In this document: one piece after another, positions 50,521 to 58,474 of the stretch
How positions within the stretch are numbered: position 1 is the first letter of the stretch
Layout of the letters: each line of letters begins with the position of its first letter
From: an uncultured Pelagibacteraceae bacterium
Lineage (GTDB): Bacteria > Pseudomonadota > Alphaproteobacteria > Pelagibacterales > Pelagibacteraceae
Reading direction: 5' to 3'
DNA length: 64,000 nucleotides
Assembly (NCBI GenBank): GCA_902518835.1
Contig: CABYHH010000002.1
Coordinates: 1-64,000, forward strand
Notes under the pieces: generated by a model
Told to the model about the DNA's origin: nothing
The model's database searches: none
What the model saw: only the letters and a program-made list of their open reading frames with translations
Position numbers and translations under genes: made by a program

Positions 50521-51202
50521 AGAAATAATTAACATAGGATGTGTTTCTAAGGGTAGGTTAAAAATTCAATCTGAACAATTATTAAAAAGAAAAAAACTTA
50601 AAATTTTTTTTGACAGAGGTGATAGAGAATTAATTGGCAAAGTCAAAGGTCGTCCAGATATTTCTGTATCATTTATGCATGCAAGAGAAATATTAGATCA
50701 ATTATCTATTGGAAATTTGGATATTGGTATAAGTGGATTAGACCTTTTAAAAGATTCCGAAGCAAATGTTCAAAAAAATATCAAGATAGAAAAAAAGCTT
50801 AAATTTGGGTTTGCAAATTTGATTCTTGCTTGTAGGAAGGAATTCATTGACTTGTTTACCACTCTAGATCTTGATGAAGTTGCAGAAGATTATAAAAAAA
50901 AGAATAAATCTTTATTAAAAATTGGAACAAAATACCCAAATCTCACAAGAGAATTCCTTTATTCAAGAGGTGTTACCAACTTTACTATAGTTAAGTCACT
51001 CGGTAGTACAGAATTGATGTGTGCAATGAATACCGCACAACTTATATCCGATATTACAAGCTCTGGTGACACACTTAAGCAAAACAACCTTAGAATACTT
51101 AATGATGGAGAAATTCTAAAATCTCAAGCCTGTATATTTAGTTCAAAGAAAAGTAAGAAAAAAAAAGGATTAAAAAGTTTAATAAGATTACTTACCAAGT
51201 AA
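50513..51202 (+). CDS. hisG: ATP phosphoribosyltransferase, short form
   Basis: Catalyses the first step of histidine synthesis. The protein lacks the C-terminal ACT-like regulatory domain, as expected for HisZ-dependent enzymes. I choose ATG 50513 (229 residues) over the track start because MSKEIINIGCVSKGRLK is the usual N-terminus and it overlaps the hisZ stop by 8 nt. SIGNLDIGISGLDLL, KYPNLTREF and the LGSTELMCAM region match the family. It is the last core gene before the accessory region. Confidence 0.95.
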   Translation: MSKEIINIGCVSKGRLKIQSEQLLKRKKLKIFFDRGDRELIGKVKGRPDISVSFMHAREILDQLSIGNLDIGISGLDLLKDSEANVQKNIKIEKKLKFGFANLILACRKEFIDLFTTLDLDEVAEDYKKKNKSLLKIGTKYPNLTREFLYSRGVTNFTIVKSLGSTELMCAMNTAQLISDITSSGDTLKQNNLRILNDGEILKSQACIFSSKKSKKKKGLKSLIRLLTK

Positions 51203-51319
51203 TTTGTCTTTAAAGTAAATAAGAATAATCTTAATAATATCCAGGTTTCTTAATACAGCGTAGCACCCAATAATCAGCAAAAATATTAAAAAAATTTTAA
51301 ACATAAAAATTAAGTCCAT
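51188..51319 (-). CDS. Possible small membrane protein
   Basis: A 43-codon ORF on the minus strand overlapping the hisG 3' end by 15 nt. It has a single hydrophobic helix (MFKIFLIFLLIIGCYAVL) and a basic tail. No family is recognised. It follows the zinc-ribbon gene in the same direction, 29 nt away. It could be real or chance in AT-rich sequence. Confidence 0.3.
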   Translation of the reverse strand: MDLIFMFKIFLIFLLIIGCYAVLRNLDIIKIILIYFKDKLLGK

Positions 51320-51348
51320 AAAAAATTCTAATCAATTGATCAAAGTAT

Positions 51349-51717
51349 TCAATATTTATTTCGCCAATAGTACTCTTTACTTCTTATTGTATCGCATTCA
51401 GAACAATTACTTCTTTTTTTATTAGTCGAACCATATTTATCATTTGGAAACTCATCTAATGATTTAAATTTTTTACAAATTGAGCATTGCAATTTATCAT
51501 TTTTATATTTTTTTTGATTACCAACATTTTTGAATATTAAACCTTGTCTTTCGGTCTCTGACCTTGTTAATATTTTGATTTTGTTATTTTTTCCTTCTCC
51601 TCTAAGATCTTTTTTAGTCCAGGTTGGATGTTGGTTAATTATTTTTTGAATTTCTTCGTCACTTCTAGTAATCCATTGATTAGAGCCCTTTGGATTTCTA
51701 TTAAAATTTTTAACCAT
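51349..51717 (-). CDS. Small zinc-ribbon protein next to the C5 methyltransferase
   Basis: A 122-residue basic protein. Its C-terminal half holds two CxxC pairs (CSICKKFKSLDEF and CSECDTIRSKEYY). This knuckle commonly precedes HNH endonuclease domains, but the HNH catalytic residues themselves are not visible. The N-terminal half (NQWITRSDEEIQKIINQHP) is unfamiliar and mentions no known motif. It lies 5 nt after the methyltransferase in the same direction, so a role in target recognition or as a partner of the methyltransferase is an inference. Confidence 0.65.
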   Translation of the reverse strand: MVKNFNRNPKGSNQWITRSDEEIQKIINQHPTWTKKDLRGEGKNNKIKILTRSETERQGLIFKNVGNQKKYKNDKLQCSICKKFKSLDEFPNDKYGSTNKKRSNCSECDTIRSKEYYWRNKY

Positions 51718-51722
51718 AAATT

Positions 51723-52916
51723 TTAATCATTAAAATTAAATTTCATTTGTGGTCCTAATTCTTCTTTTCCTGTGAAGTATAAATCTTTACCTTTTGCCTT
51801 TATCATCCAGTCATGATGATATGAGATTAGTTTTTTATTTTCTTTTAGGGTCTTTTTGACTGCTTTCATTATTTTTTCTGCTCCTAATACAGGTACAGCC
51901 ATTCCAATTTGTCTTCTAACAGATTCTTTTCCCCCTACAAAATTGTAGGTGAATGGAAAAGTTTGTAAAGTTGCTCGCTCTCTATTAGTCAATGCTCTAT
52001 TTTCTTTATAATGATATACATGCGTTCCACCACCTCCACTTCCTGTGACAGTATAGGCAGGTTTAGAACTATCTAGTCTTTTATAGATGTGGCTCATTCT
52101 TGCTTTTTTAACTCCAGGAAGACCGTCTTCATCGTCACCTAAATCCCATACATTTTTACCTTCAGCTGTTTTTTTTAGTCTTCTTATAACTCTTTCATCA
52201 TGTTTAGTTTTTTCCGTATGTTCCATTCCATCAGGAATCTCATTCAAAGCTTCTTTACATGTCTTGAAAGGCCCTTTATTTTTTTCAGGTTTTTCAAAAT
52301 TAATTTTATTTTTCCTAAAATAATCTTCTCTAAAACCAACAAGTATAATTCTATGTCTTGTTTGAGGTATGCCGTATTCTTCAAATTTGTAATTATCTGC
52401 ATAAATCCTATATCCATGTTTAGAACAATTGGCTAAATCACCCATTATCTTTTTAAAATTTTGATAATTTTGGTTTTGAAGTTTTTCTTTATTAAAAACT
52501 TCTTTTACTAATACTTGTTCTGAAGAATTAAATTTAAGTTTTTTACTTAAAGAAGTAACATTTTCTGCAACAAAAAATTCTGGTTCAAAAAAGTTAAGAA
52601 CTTTACATGCATATCTATAAAGTCCTCCAAATTTCCCCTCCATTTTTTTGTTTTTTCCAACTAGACTAAAATCATTGCAGGGAAATCCAAATAAAAGACC
52701 ATTAATTTTTCCAAAATCTTTCTTTACTTTTTCGAGCCTTTTCGGCTTTGAAAAATCCTCTATTTTTTCATGAAAAGCCTCACATTTTTGATTATTTTTA
52801 AAGGTTTCACAAGAATCTTTATGAATATCAACTCCCCAAATATGCTTAAATCCTGCCCTTTTAGCTCCTTCAGCAAAACCTCCAGCTCCACAAAATAATT
52901 CAGCAATTTTTAACAT
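51723..52916 (-). CDS. DNA (cytosine-5) methyltransferase
   Basis: A 397-residue C5 DNA methyltransferase. Motif I is ELFCGAGGFAEGAKRAGF, motif IV GFPCNDFSLVG with nucleophile Cys80, motif VI FVAENVTS and motif VIII QTRHRIILVGF. The late motifs IX-X lie around NRERATLQTFPFTY and RRQIGMAVPV. The Asn after the catalytic Cys (PCN rather than PCQ) marks a subfamily often seen in defence loci. It would methylate host DNA at an unknown site. It is divergent from the ATPase-Vsr operon and is the likely protective component. Confidence 0.93.
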   Translation of the reverse strand: MLKIAELFCGAGGFAEGAKRAGFKHIWGVDIHKDSCETFKNNQKCEAFHEKIEDFSKPKRLEKVKKDFGKINGLLFGFPCNDFSLVGKNKKMEGKFGGLYRYACKVLNFFEPEFFVAENVTSLSKKLKFNSSEQVLVKEVFNKEKLQNQNYQNFKKIMGDLANCSKHGYRIYADNYKFEEYGIPQTRHRIILVGFREDYFRKNKINFEKPEKNKGPFKTCKEALNEIPDGMEHTEKTKHDERVIRRLKKTAEGKNVWDLGDDEDGLPGVKKARMSHIYKRLDSSKPAYTVTGSGGGGTHVYHYKENRALTNRERATLQTFPFTYNFVGGKESVRRQIGMAVPVLGAEKIMKAVKKTLKENKKLISYHHDWMIKAKGKDLYFTGKEELGPQMKFNFND

Positions 52917-53015
52917 AGAACTTGACTTTCTTGTTTATTTATTGTACTAAATACATATACTATTTATATATACTTTACAAATATATTTAAATAACTATAT
53001 ATTAAATAATTATTT

Positions 53016-53321
53016 ATGGAAATGAAAAAAATTGTTGATTTTAGAGGTCCAAGAAAAAAAACAAAAGGCTGGGGCCCAGAGAAAAAATTTAGAGAATTTG
53101 CGGCCATTAGAGTCCCAAAATTACTAAGAGCATTAAAAAATGTCCAAAACTTATCCACAGTTTACAATGAAAAAACTAAAATTGGCTACAGATATTCTGA
53201 TGCTGAAAGAAAGAAAATTTTAAAAGATGTTAAGGAAGCTTATCAAGCTATGATGAAGGCTTGGGAGAATGCAGGTAAAAAAATTAAAGAAAAAGAAAAA
53301 AAATCATATTGGGATGAATAA
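53016..53321 (+). CDS. 101-aa helical protein heading the defence operon, unknown
   Basis: A small basic protein of unknown family. The N-terminus (DFRGPRKKTKGWGPEKKF) is Arg/Lys/Gly-rich and could contact nucleic acid. The rest is predicted helical, with a conserved-looking YSDAERKKILKDVKEAYQAMM segment. It is the first plus-strand ORF after the 99-nt AT-rich divergent gap with the methyltransferase. It could be a regulator or accessory subunit; nothing in the sequence decides this. Confidence 0.6.
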   Translation: MEMKKIVDFRGPRKKTKGWGPEKKFREFAAIRVPKLLRALKNVQNLSTVYNEKTKIGYRYSDAERKKILKDVKEAYQAMMKAWENAGKKIKEKEKKSYWDE

Positions 53322-53565
53322 AATTAATAAATTTGACGAATTGATGCACATTAAAAAGAAGGGGTTATCATACACGGTATACAGCTATATCGATAGAACA
53401 TCAGGGATACCTCTTGCCAGCGTGCATCCTGGTTTTCTATTGCCCTCATGTTCAAAAGTTGTTTTAAGCATGTTAACTATGCAAACTTTAATGCGTGCAA
53501 AGCTACAGCTTTCTTTCTTTCTATGTAGCTTGTACGCGTTAAAAAATAACCACAAAGGAGTTTAA
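53314..53565 (+). CDS. Doubtful 83-codon ORF across the structured segment
   Basis: The frame from ATG 53314 is open to a TAA that abuts the ATG of the next gene. It overlaps the 101-aa gene by 8 nt. The first ~40 residues look protein-like, but the rest (KVVLSMLTMQTLMRAKLQ) coincides with several RNA hairpins and a local GC rise. It may be coding, or the segment may act as RNA. The track start 15 codons upstream is less likely. Confidence 0.25.
   Translation: MNKINKFDELMHIKKKGLSYTVYSYIDRTSGIPLASVHPGFLLPSCSKVVLSMLTMQTLMRAKLQLSFFLCSLYALKNNHKGV
53396..53539 (+). other. Structured, locally GC-rich segment (candidate ncRNA or leader)
   Basis: Three consecutive hairpins occur in 144 nt. The first pairs GAACATCAGGG with CCCTCATGTTC (10 of 11 pairs) around an inner CCAG/CTGG hairpin. 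The second involves AAAGTT/AACTTT with an inner GCAT/ATGC. The third is a 16-bp stem with one bulge (ATGCGTGCAAAGCTACA against TGTAGCTTGTACGCGT) and a CTTT-repeat loop. The first element is about half GC in an AT-rich region. A strong AAAGGAG site follows just before the 94-aa gene. No known RNA family was recognised. Confidence 0.5.
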
Positions 53566-53850
53566 ATGAAAAAAGATTATTTCCATTCTTGTTTACAGGA
53601 TAGATTGCAATACGCTCAAGAGTTTGCAAAAGATTACACAATATACCTACGAAGTGTTGAATTTACAAAAAAAGCAGAATCAGAGTTTTATAGAAATAAT
53701 AAGATATTATTTTTGTTAAACAAAATTCTTAATTTACCAACTAATACACTAAAATTTTTCAAAGTTTTAAAAAGCAGGTTTATTTTGAGCAAATGCCTAA
53801 ATGAAATTGAGGTGATCAAAAAAGAATTAAAGGCTTACGAGGAAAATTAA
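53566..53850 (+). CDS. 94-aa protein coupled to the GHKL ATPase, unknown
   Basis: A helical, charged protein with an N-terminal SCLQDRLQYAQEFAKDYTIYLR helix, a more hydrophobic middle (ILFLLNKILNLPTNTLKFF) and a Glu/Lys-rich C-terminal helix. No family is recognised. It has an unusually strong Shine-Dalgarno (AAAGGAG, 6 nt before ATG) and its stop shares a base with the ATPase start (TAATG), so it is made together with the ATPase. A role as partner or regulator of the ATPase is an inference. Confidence 0.6.
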   Translation: MKKDYFHSCLQDRLQYAQEFAKDYTIYLRSVEFTKKAESEFYRNNKILFLLNKILNLPTNTLKFFKVLKSRFILSKCLNEIEVIKKELKAYEEN

Positions 53851-55982
53851 TGCTAAAATTTATTCCTGATAAATACTCTGGTGGAAAAGTAATAGATCCA
53901 ACCCCACATCAAAAATTTGAAAAACCTGATAACTGTATTTTAGAGTGTGTTCAAAATGCAATTGATGCTGCTATCGAACAAAATAAAGAAAGGAAAACAA
54001 CTAAATTAAGTTTTCAATTCAAAATGATTAAAAAAGATGATTGTTCATTTTTTGATAAAAACTTTGAAAAACATCTTAATGAAAGAAGATATAACAAAAG
54101 AACAAATTTTACGTCTGATATTCCATGTTTAATTATGGAGGATTTTAATACAACTGGTATTACTGGGGATCCTGAAAAACTTGATGAGGAGACTGACTCA
54201 GGAGAGAGAAATAATTGGTATTATTTTCTACATGACTTTGGAGGTAAATCAAAACTTGAAGATCATACTAAAGGAGGAAGTGAAGGTGAAGGTATGCAAA
54301 CTTTCATGCTTAACTCAGGCATATCAACTTTTTTTGGTCTTTCAGTTGATTCTACGAACAATAATAGAGCTAGTATTTTTGGAATGTCTTATTTCGGTTC
54401 AAGAAAAGTTGATGGTTTAAGATATGGAGTTTTTGCTTCTTTTGGAAAAGAAAAAGAAATAGATGGAAACAAAGAATGTGTACCAGAAAACGATCCTACT
54501 AAAGTAAAAAATTTCATTACTCTTTTTGGTTTAAAAAGAGGCATTTCTGACTCAGGGACGAGTATTATTATTCCTTTTTATAATAGAGAAGAAATAGATG
54601 AAAAATTTATTATTCAGAAACTTTTAGATATTTACAGAGTTCCGATTTTTAGAAATCAACTTGAAGTTCAAGTAGGGAGTGTAACAATAAATCATGAAAC
54701 AATTCAAAAATTAGCGATAGATAATGAAGAAGGCCTTGCAAATAAAAGATTATGTGACGATTATTTTAATTTTTTATCTGAAATTAAAAACAGACCAGAC
54801 AGCACTAATACTTACGAATTAGTTTTTTATGATCAAGATGATTTAAAAAAACAAGACATAAGTTCATTTGATAAATTAGTTGAAGAGTTTAATTCATATA
54901 AACTATTGCAACTTCGAGTTAAATTCCAAATTAAAAAGTATCAACAAAATTCTAAAACAAGAACCATAGACTCTCATACTTATTATGATGTTTTTTTTAA
55001 GAAATATCCAGCAGCAGTGGATAACCTAAGAGAGACATTTAATGATTTTATTAGAGGGCCAATGCCACTATACAAAAGAAGAAATAAGCAGTGTACAATG
55101 TTTCATTTAGTAGATGTGCAAGATAAACATGTTGCCCTTTTGTTTAAACACGCAGAACAAGCTAACCATTCAGAAATTAGTGCTGATAACTGGAAATTAA
55201 AAGAAGATTATAAAGGTTTTAGAAAGATAATTCTTTTATCAAGAAATATAACCACAAAAATTTATAGACTTATCACCCTTGAGAATACCGAAGAAGATTT
55301 TGAGGCTACTCAGGATCTTTTTAAAATCAACGAAGAAGGTTTTGGTCAAAATGAGGAAGATGAGGATCTAGGAGTTGATGAAGAAAACAAAGAAGAAAAA
55401 GAAAATAAAGACAAATCAAAAACAAAAGTTACTCATATTATTGTTCCACCAATATTTAAAGGATTAAAGAAATATGAAGTGTCTCAGAATAACGAAAAAG
55501 ATGGCACTATAACATACAAATTAAAAGGAATTTCTTATGATAAAAATAAAATTAAAGAGTCAATTGAAAAAGCACAGAATTATTTGGAAGAAACAAAAAA
55601 AATAGATATTACAAAATACACAGATGAACTAGGTAAGAAACAACTAGATCTAATGCAAACAACCATCGCAAAGTATGAAAAAAGGATAATCGAATACCAA
55701 AATTTTTTGACTGATGGCTGTACATTTTTTCCAAGAAGAATTGTGATCGAAGCAGCTTATGATTCCGAGGGGTTATCAAATCCTTTTAAAAGATACAGTA
55801 TCAGAGATTTTGATTTTTCTGATGAAGAATTCAAAATAAATATGAAAAATGTCAAAGGTATAGAAAAAAATTATAATCAAATTGTTTTTTTTGTTCACGA
55901 TCCAAAATTTGAATTTAGTGTAAATGGTTTTGGTGAAGGAATTGAAGATATAAGATGGAGAGATAGAAATTATAGCTTATAA
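53850..55982 (+). CDS. GHKL (MORC/MutL-like) ATPase of a defence locus
   Basis: A 710-residue protein whose N-terminal ~240 residues form a Bergerat-fold ATPase. The N-box is ECVQNAIDA (Glu32, Asn36, Asp39), the G1-like motif EDFNTTGITGD (Asp98, Gly103) and the glycine-rich ATP lid KGGSEGEGMQTF (141-152). The EDFxTTGLTGD pattern marks the MORC/MutL-like group associated with restriction-modification loci (described by Iyer, Abhiman and Aravind, 2008). The C-terminal part has an acidic Glu/Asp/Lys-rich linker (about 500-530) and further alpha/beta segments of unknown fold. It is likely the dimerising, ATP-gated core of the system. It overlaps the 94-aa gene by 1 nt and is 2 nt before the 284-aa gene. 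Confidence 0.82.
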   Translation: MLKFIPDKYSGGKVIDPTPHQKFEKPDNCILECVQNAIDAAIEQNKERKTTKLSFQFKMIKKDDCSFFDKNFEKHLNERRYNKRTNFTSDIPCLIMEDFNTTGITGDPEKLDEETDSGERNNWYYFLHDFGGKSKLEDHTKGGSEGEGMQTFMLNSGISTFFGLSVDSTNNNRASIFGMSYFGSRKVDGLRYGVFASFGKEKEIDGNKECVPENDPTKVKNFITLFGLKRGISDSGTSIIIPFYNREEIDEKFIIQKLLDIYRVPIFRNQLEVQVGSVTINHETIQKLAIDNEEGLANKRLCDDYFNFLSEIKNRPDSTNTYELVFYDQDDLKKQDISSFDKLVEEFNSYKLLQLRVKFQIKKYQQNSKTRTIDSHTYYDVFFKKYPAAVDNLRETFNDFIRGPMPLYKRRNKQCTMFHLVDVQDKHVALLFKHAEQANHSEISADNWKLKEDYKGFRKIILLSRNITTKIYRLITLENTEEDFEATQDLFKINEEGFGQNEEDEDLGVDEENKEEKENKDKSKTKVTHIIVPPIFKGLKKYEVSQNNEKDGTITYKLKGISYDKNKIKESIEKAQNYLEETKKIDITKYTDELGKKQLDLMQTTIAKYEKRIIEYQNFLTDGCTFFPRRIVIEAAYDSEGLSNPFKRYSIRDFDFSDEEFKINMKNVKGIEKNYNQIVFFVHDPKFEFSVNGFGEGIEDIRWRDRNYSL

Positions 55983-55984
55983 AT

Positions 55985-56839
55985 ATGACACAAGTAGTAT
56001 CTAACAGAACAGGAAGAGAAAAGATAATTACCGCCGAAGGTGAGAATACTGAATTTTCAGTAGAAGTTAAAAAACAAAAAAATTTACTAAGAGTGAGATC
56101 TTCTATAAAATTAAGCAAAGATCACAATTTTAAAGATTATTATAAAATTTTTCTACAAGCTTATGAGTCAGGAGGAATAGCTAAAGAGCCTTGGTCTTTA
56201 GGTACCGTTGGTGATACAGGAGAATTTGAATTTAGTATTGATAATATTAGTTACGATACATTATTATTTAGATTAAAAATTATAGATAGTTCTAATTTTG
56301 TAAAAGGATATGCAGAAGAAATAAGACCTAACGTAGAAAGTAGTGGGAAGGATAAAAGATCAAATGATTCAGAAATTTCAAACACACTCCTTCCTATAAG
56401 AGAAACAGATAAAATTTCATTACCATTTGCTGTTGAAATGAGTCCGGATAGTAAACCTATTTTGTTGGTAAAAAGTAAGTTAAATTTAAAAGAGCAGTTT
56501 AAGCACGATATTAAAACAAAAGTTTTTATTTATACTTCTGTAATAAAACAAATCTTAACAATTTATCTATCAGATAATAATTTTAAAAATTGTTATGAAA
56601 AAAAAAGGTTTATCAATAAAGTCATAAGCAATACTGGAACAGATCCAGATCTTGTAGAAATTCCTAATTATTTTGATGAAAATAATAATATCAATCAAGA
56701 AGCACTAGATTGGATAGATAATATTACATCTGAATGTTTAAATAATCCTGTGGAGTTTAAAGGTAAAAAAATTAATTACATAACTGTTTTTGAAAAATAT
56801 TGCAGAGAAGAAAGGTTTGACGAAGAAGATGAAGATTAG
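55985..56839 (+). CDS. 284-aa orphan protein in the ATPase-Vsr operon
   Basis: The N-terminal ~110 residues are rich in beta-strand-like alternation (KIITAEGENTEFSVEVKKQ, TLLFRLKIIDSSNF). A Ser/Asp/Lys linker follows, then an alpha-helical C-terminal part with VFIYTSVIKQILTIYLSD and a very acidic end (FDEEDED). No catalytic motif or known family is recognised. The position directly after the GHKL ATPase and an 11-nt overlap with the DUF6339-like gene indicate a structural or adaptor subunit (inference). Confidence 0.65.
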   Translation: MTQVVSNRTGREKIITAEGENTEFSVEVKKQKNLLRVRSSIKLSKDHNFKDYYKIFLQAYESGGIAKEPWSLGTVGDTGEFEFSIDNISYDTLLFRLKIIDSSNFVKGYAEEIRPNVESSGKDKRSNDSEISNTLLPIRETDKISLPFAVEMSPDSKPILLVKSKLNLKEQFKHDIKTKVFIYTSVIKQILTIYLSDNNFKNCYEKKRFINKVISNTGTDPDLVEIPNYFDENNNINQEALDWIDNITSECLNNPVEFKGKKINYITVFEKYCREERFDEEDED

Positions 56840-57617
56840 AAAGTTTAATTCAGAGGGTCATAATAAATGGGTAGAATTATATAATGAGTTATTTGTAGAG
56901 ATAAAAAGAATTTCCAAAGGATCAAAAATTTCTCCAGAGGATATTAAGAAGGGGTACAACAAACACTTTAAAGAAAAATATGAATTAATAAAAAATTCAA
57001 ATGATTTTTCTGAAGAATTGTCAAATAGTAAAGATTTTAAAGTTAAAAATTTCGATAACTCTTATGAATTAGCAAAAAGCATCAATATTGCTTTATCAGA
57101 GTATAACTTTTATGAAATAGATAGATCAGAAATTTGGGATTGGATTGCGATGATCTTATTTGATCAAATTTTTGTTCCAGGAAAAATCAGGGGAGCTTCT
57201 CCATATAGATATGTTGTAAATATAAACGATTTTTTTACTAGTTTTAGACATTTAATAAGAGGTCCTTGTTGGGCAGAAAATCAGTTTAAAGAAAATTCTA
57301 AGATTTTTACACATACAAAGCCATATCAGCAAAATGACTGGCTAGAGCAATTTATTAAAGTTTCTTTTTTAAGAGAAATGAAAGTTATGGGACAAGTTTG
57401 TTCAGAATTATATTTCGACTATAAAAAAAATGAGGCAATTCAAGGAACTAGTAAAGCTCCAGGTAATGACCCTGATAAGCCAGGAATTTTTCCTAGATTA
57501 AGAAATAAATTATCACAATTTAATAAAGTAAAATATTTATGGGGAATGAGTGCAGAAGAAATAATCAAGATGCTACCTAAGGAGTTTAATAATTACAAAA
57601 AGAATATTACAAAATGA
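56829..57617 (+). CDS. DUF6339-like protein of the defence operon
   Basis: I choose ATG 56829, which gives 262 residues and an 11-nt overlap with the previous gene, over the track start 13 codons upstream. The central motif EIWDWIAMILFDQ (about 101-113), followed by RGASPYRYVV and FRHLIRGPCW (139-148), has the W-x-W...FDQ...RY...RHLxxGP pattern I associate with DUF6339. Members occur beside GHKL ATPases, C5 methyltransferases and Vsr nucleases. The activity is unknown. The family assignment is from memory of the motif and needs a profile search. Confidence 0.6.
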   Translation: MKIRKFNSEGHNKWVELYNELFVEIKRISKGSKISPEDIKKGYNKHFKEKYELIKNSNDFSEELSNSKDFKVKNFDNSYELAKSINIALSEYNFYEIDRSEIWDWIAMILFDQIFVPGKIRGASPYRYVVNINDFFTSFRHLIRGPCWAENQFKENSKIFTHTKPYQQNDWLEQFIKVSFLREMKVMGQVCSELYFDYKKNEAIQGTSKAPGNDPDKPGIFPRLRNKLSQFNKVKYLWGMSAEEIIKMLPKEFNNYKKNITK

Positions 57618-58093
57618 ATTCAACTTTTGATTTATTAATAAAAAATTTAGAAACTTCTCATAAGGATAGACTTCTGTGGTTTCAAAAAAATAAGAATGAA
57701 GAATTTAATGGATGGTTACCTAGTTATGATGAAGATAAACTTTTAGCCACTAAGGCAAAAGGTATTTATAAACCAAAAGAATTAAAATATGCTTTAAGTA
57801 TTAGAATGACAAAAGATGGCCCTTATGAAGATAAAATTGAAAATAAAGAAGAAAATAAAGTATTTACAATAAAATATTTTCAAGAAAATAAAAATATTAG
57901 AGAAAGAGATACAGAGTATACAAACCTAGGATTAAAAAAATGTATGATTGATAATGTACCTATTGGAATTATCAAACAATTAGAAAAAAAACCAAATAGT
58001 AAGTACCAAGTAATTGGAACTGGAATAATAAAAAAATGGGAAAATGGATATTATCATATAAATGTTTTTGATGCCCAGGGAGAAATTGGATGA
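57614..58093 (+). CDS. Small SRA/PUA-like protein, possible modified-base reader
   Basis: A 159-residue protein with KAKGIYKPKELKYALSIR (47-64), a DGPYEDK stretch, and a C-terminal VIGTGIIKKWENGYYHINV strand pair. This GIYKP...YALSIR pattern resembles SRA/YDG-type (PUA-superfamily) domains of modification-dependent restriction enzymes, which bind methylated bases. No nuclease motif is present, so it would be a stand-alone reader. It overlaps its neighbours by 4 nt on both sides. The domain call is tentative; DUF would be the fallback. Confidence 0.5.
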   Translation: MNSTFDLLIKNLETSHKDRLLWFQKNKNEEFNGWLPSYDEDKLLATKAKGIYKPKELKYALSIRMTKDGPYEDKIENKEENKVFTIKYFQENKNIRERDTEYTNLGLKKCMIDNVPIGIIKQLEKKPNSKYQVIGTGIIKKWENGYYHINVFDAQGEIG

Positions 58094-58458
58094 GCATTTC
58101 AAAAAATACCAAACCAGAAAAATTAATTAGATCTAAACTATATAAAAATGGTTATAGATTTAGAATTCATGTAAAAAAACTTCCTGGTAAACCAGATATT
58201 GTTCTGCATAAACATAAAACAATTCTAAATGTTCATGGTTGCTATTGGCATTATCATGGCTGCGCTCATAGCAATGTGCCAAAGACAAAAACTCAATATT
58301 GGATAGAAAGATTAGAACTTAATAAGAAAAGGGATTTTGTTAATAAAAATAAATTAATAAAATTAGGTTGGAAAGTCATTGATGTATGGGAGTGTACTTT
58401 AAAAGGAAAGAATATTGATAAAACTTTTAACACTCTGGAACGTCTAATCATTGCCTAA
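58090..58458 (+). CDS. vsr: Vsr-family (very short patch repair) endonuclease
   Basis: A 122-residue Vsr-type endonuclease. All key pieces are visible: NTKPE with Glu10, LPGKPDIVL with the metal-binding Asp36, VHGCYWHYHGC with His49 and the second His region, and GWKVIDVWECTL. Classical Vsr nicks T:G mismatches from 5-methylcytosine deamination next to Dcm sites; in GHKL-ATPase loci it is thought to serve as the DNA-cleaving effector. It is a little shorter than E. coli Vsr at the N-terminus. It starts by ATGA overlap with the SRA-like gene. Confidence 0.92.
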   Translation: MSISKNTKPEKLIRSKLYKNGYRFRIHVKKLPGKPDIVLHKHKTILNVHGCYWHYHGCAHSNVPKTKTQYWIERLELNKKRDFVNKNKLIKLGWKVIDVWECTLKGKNIDKTFNTLERLIIA

Positions 58459-58474
58459 AGATATATATCAAATA

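Noticed and set aside
52087-52436. Two plus-strand 78-aa ORFs inside the C5 methyltransferase
   Set aside because: Antisense to conserved methyltransferase motifs; no independent support.
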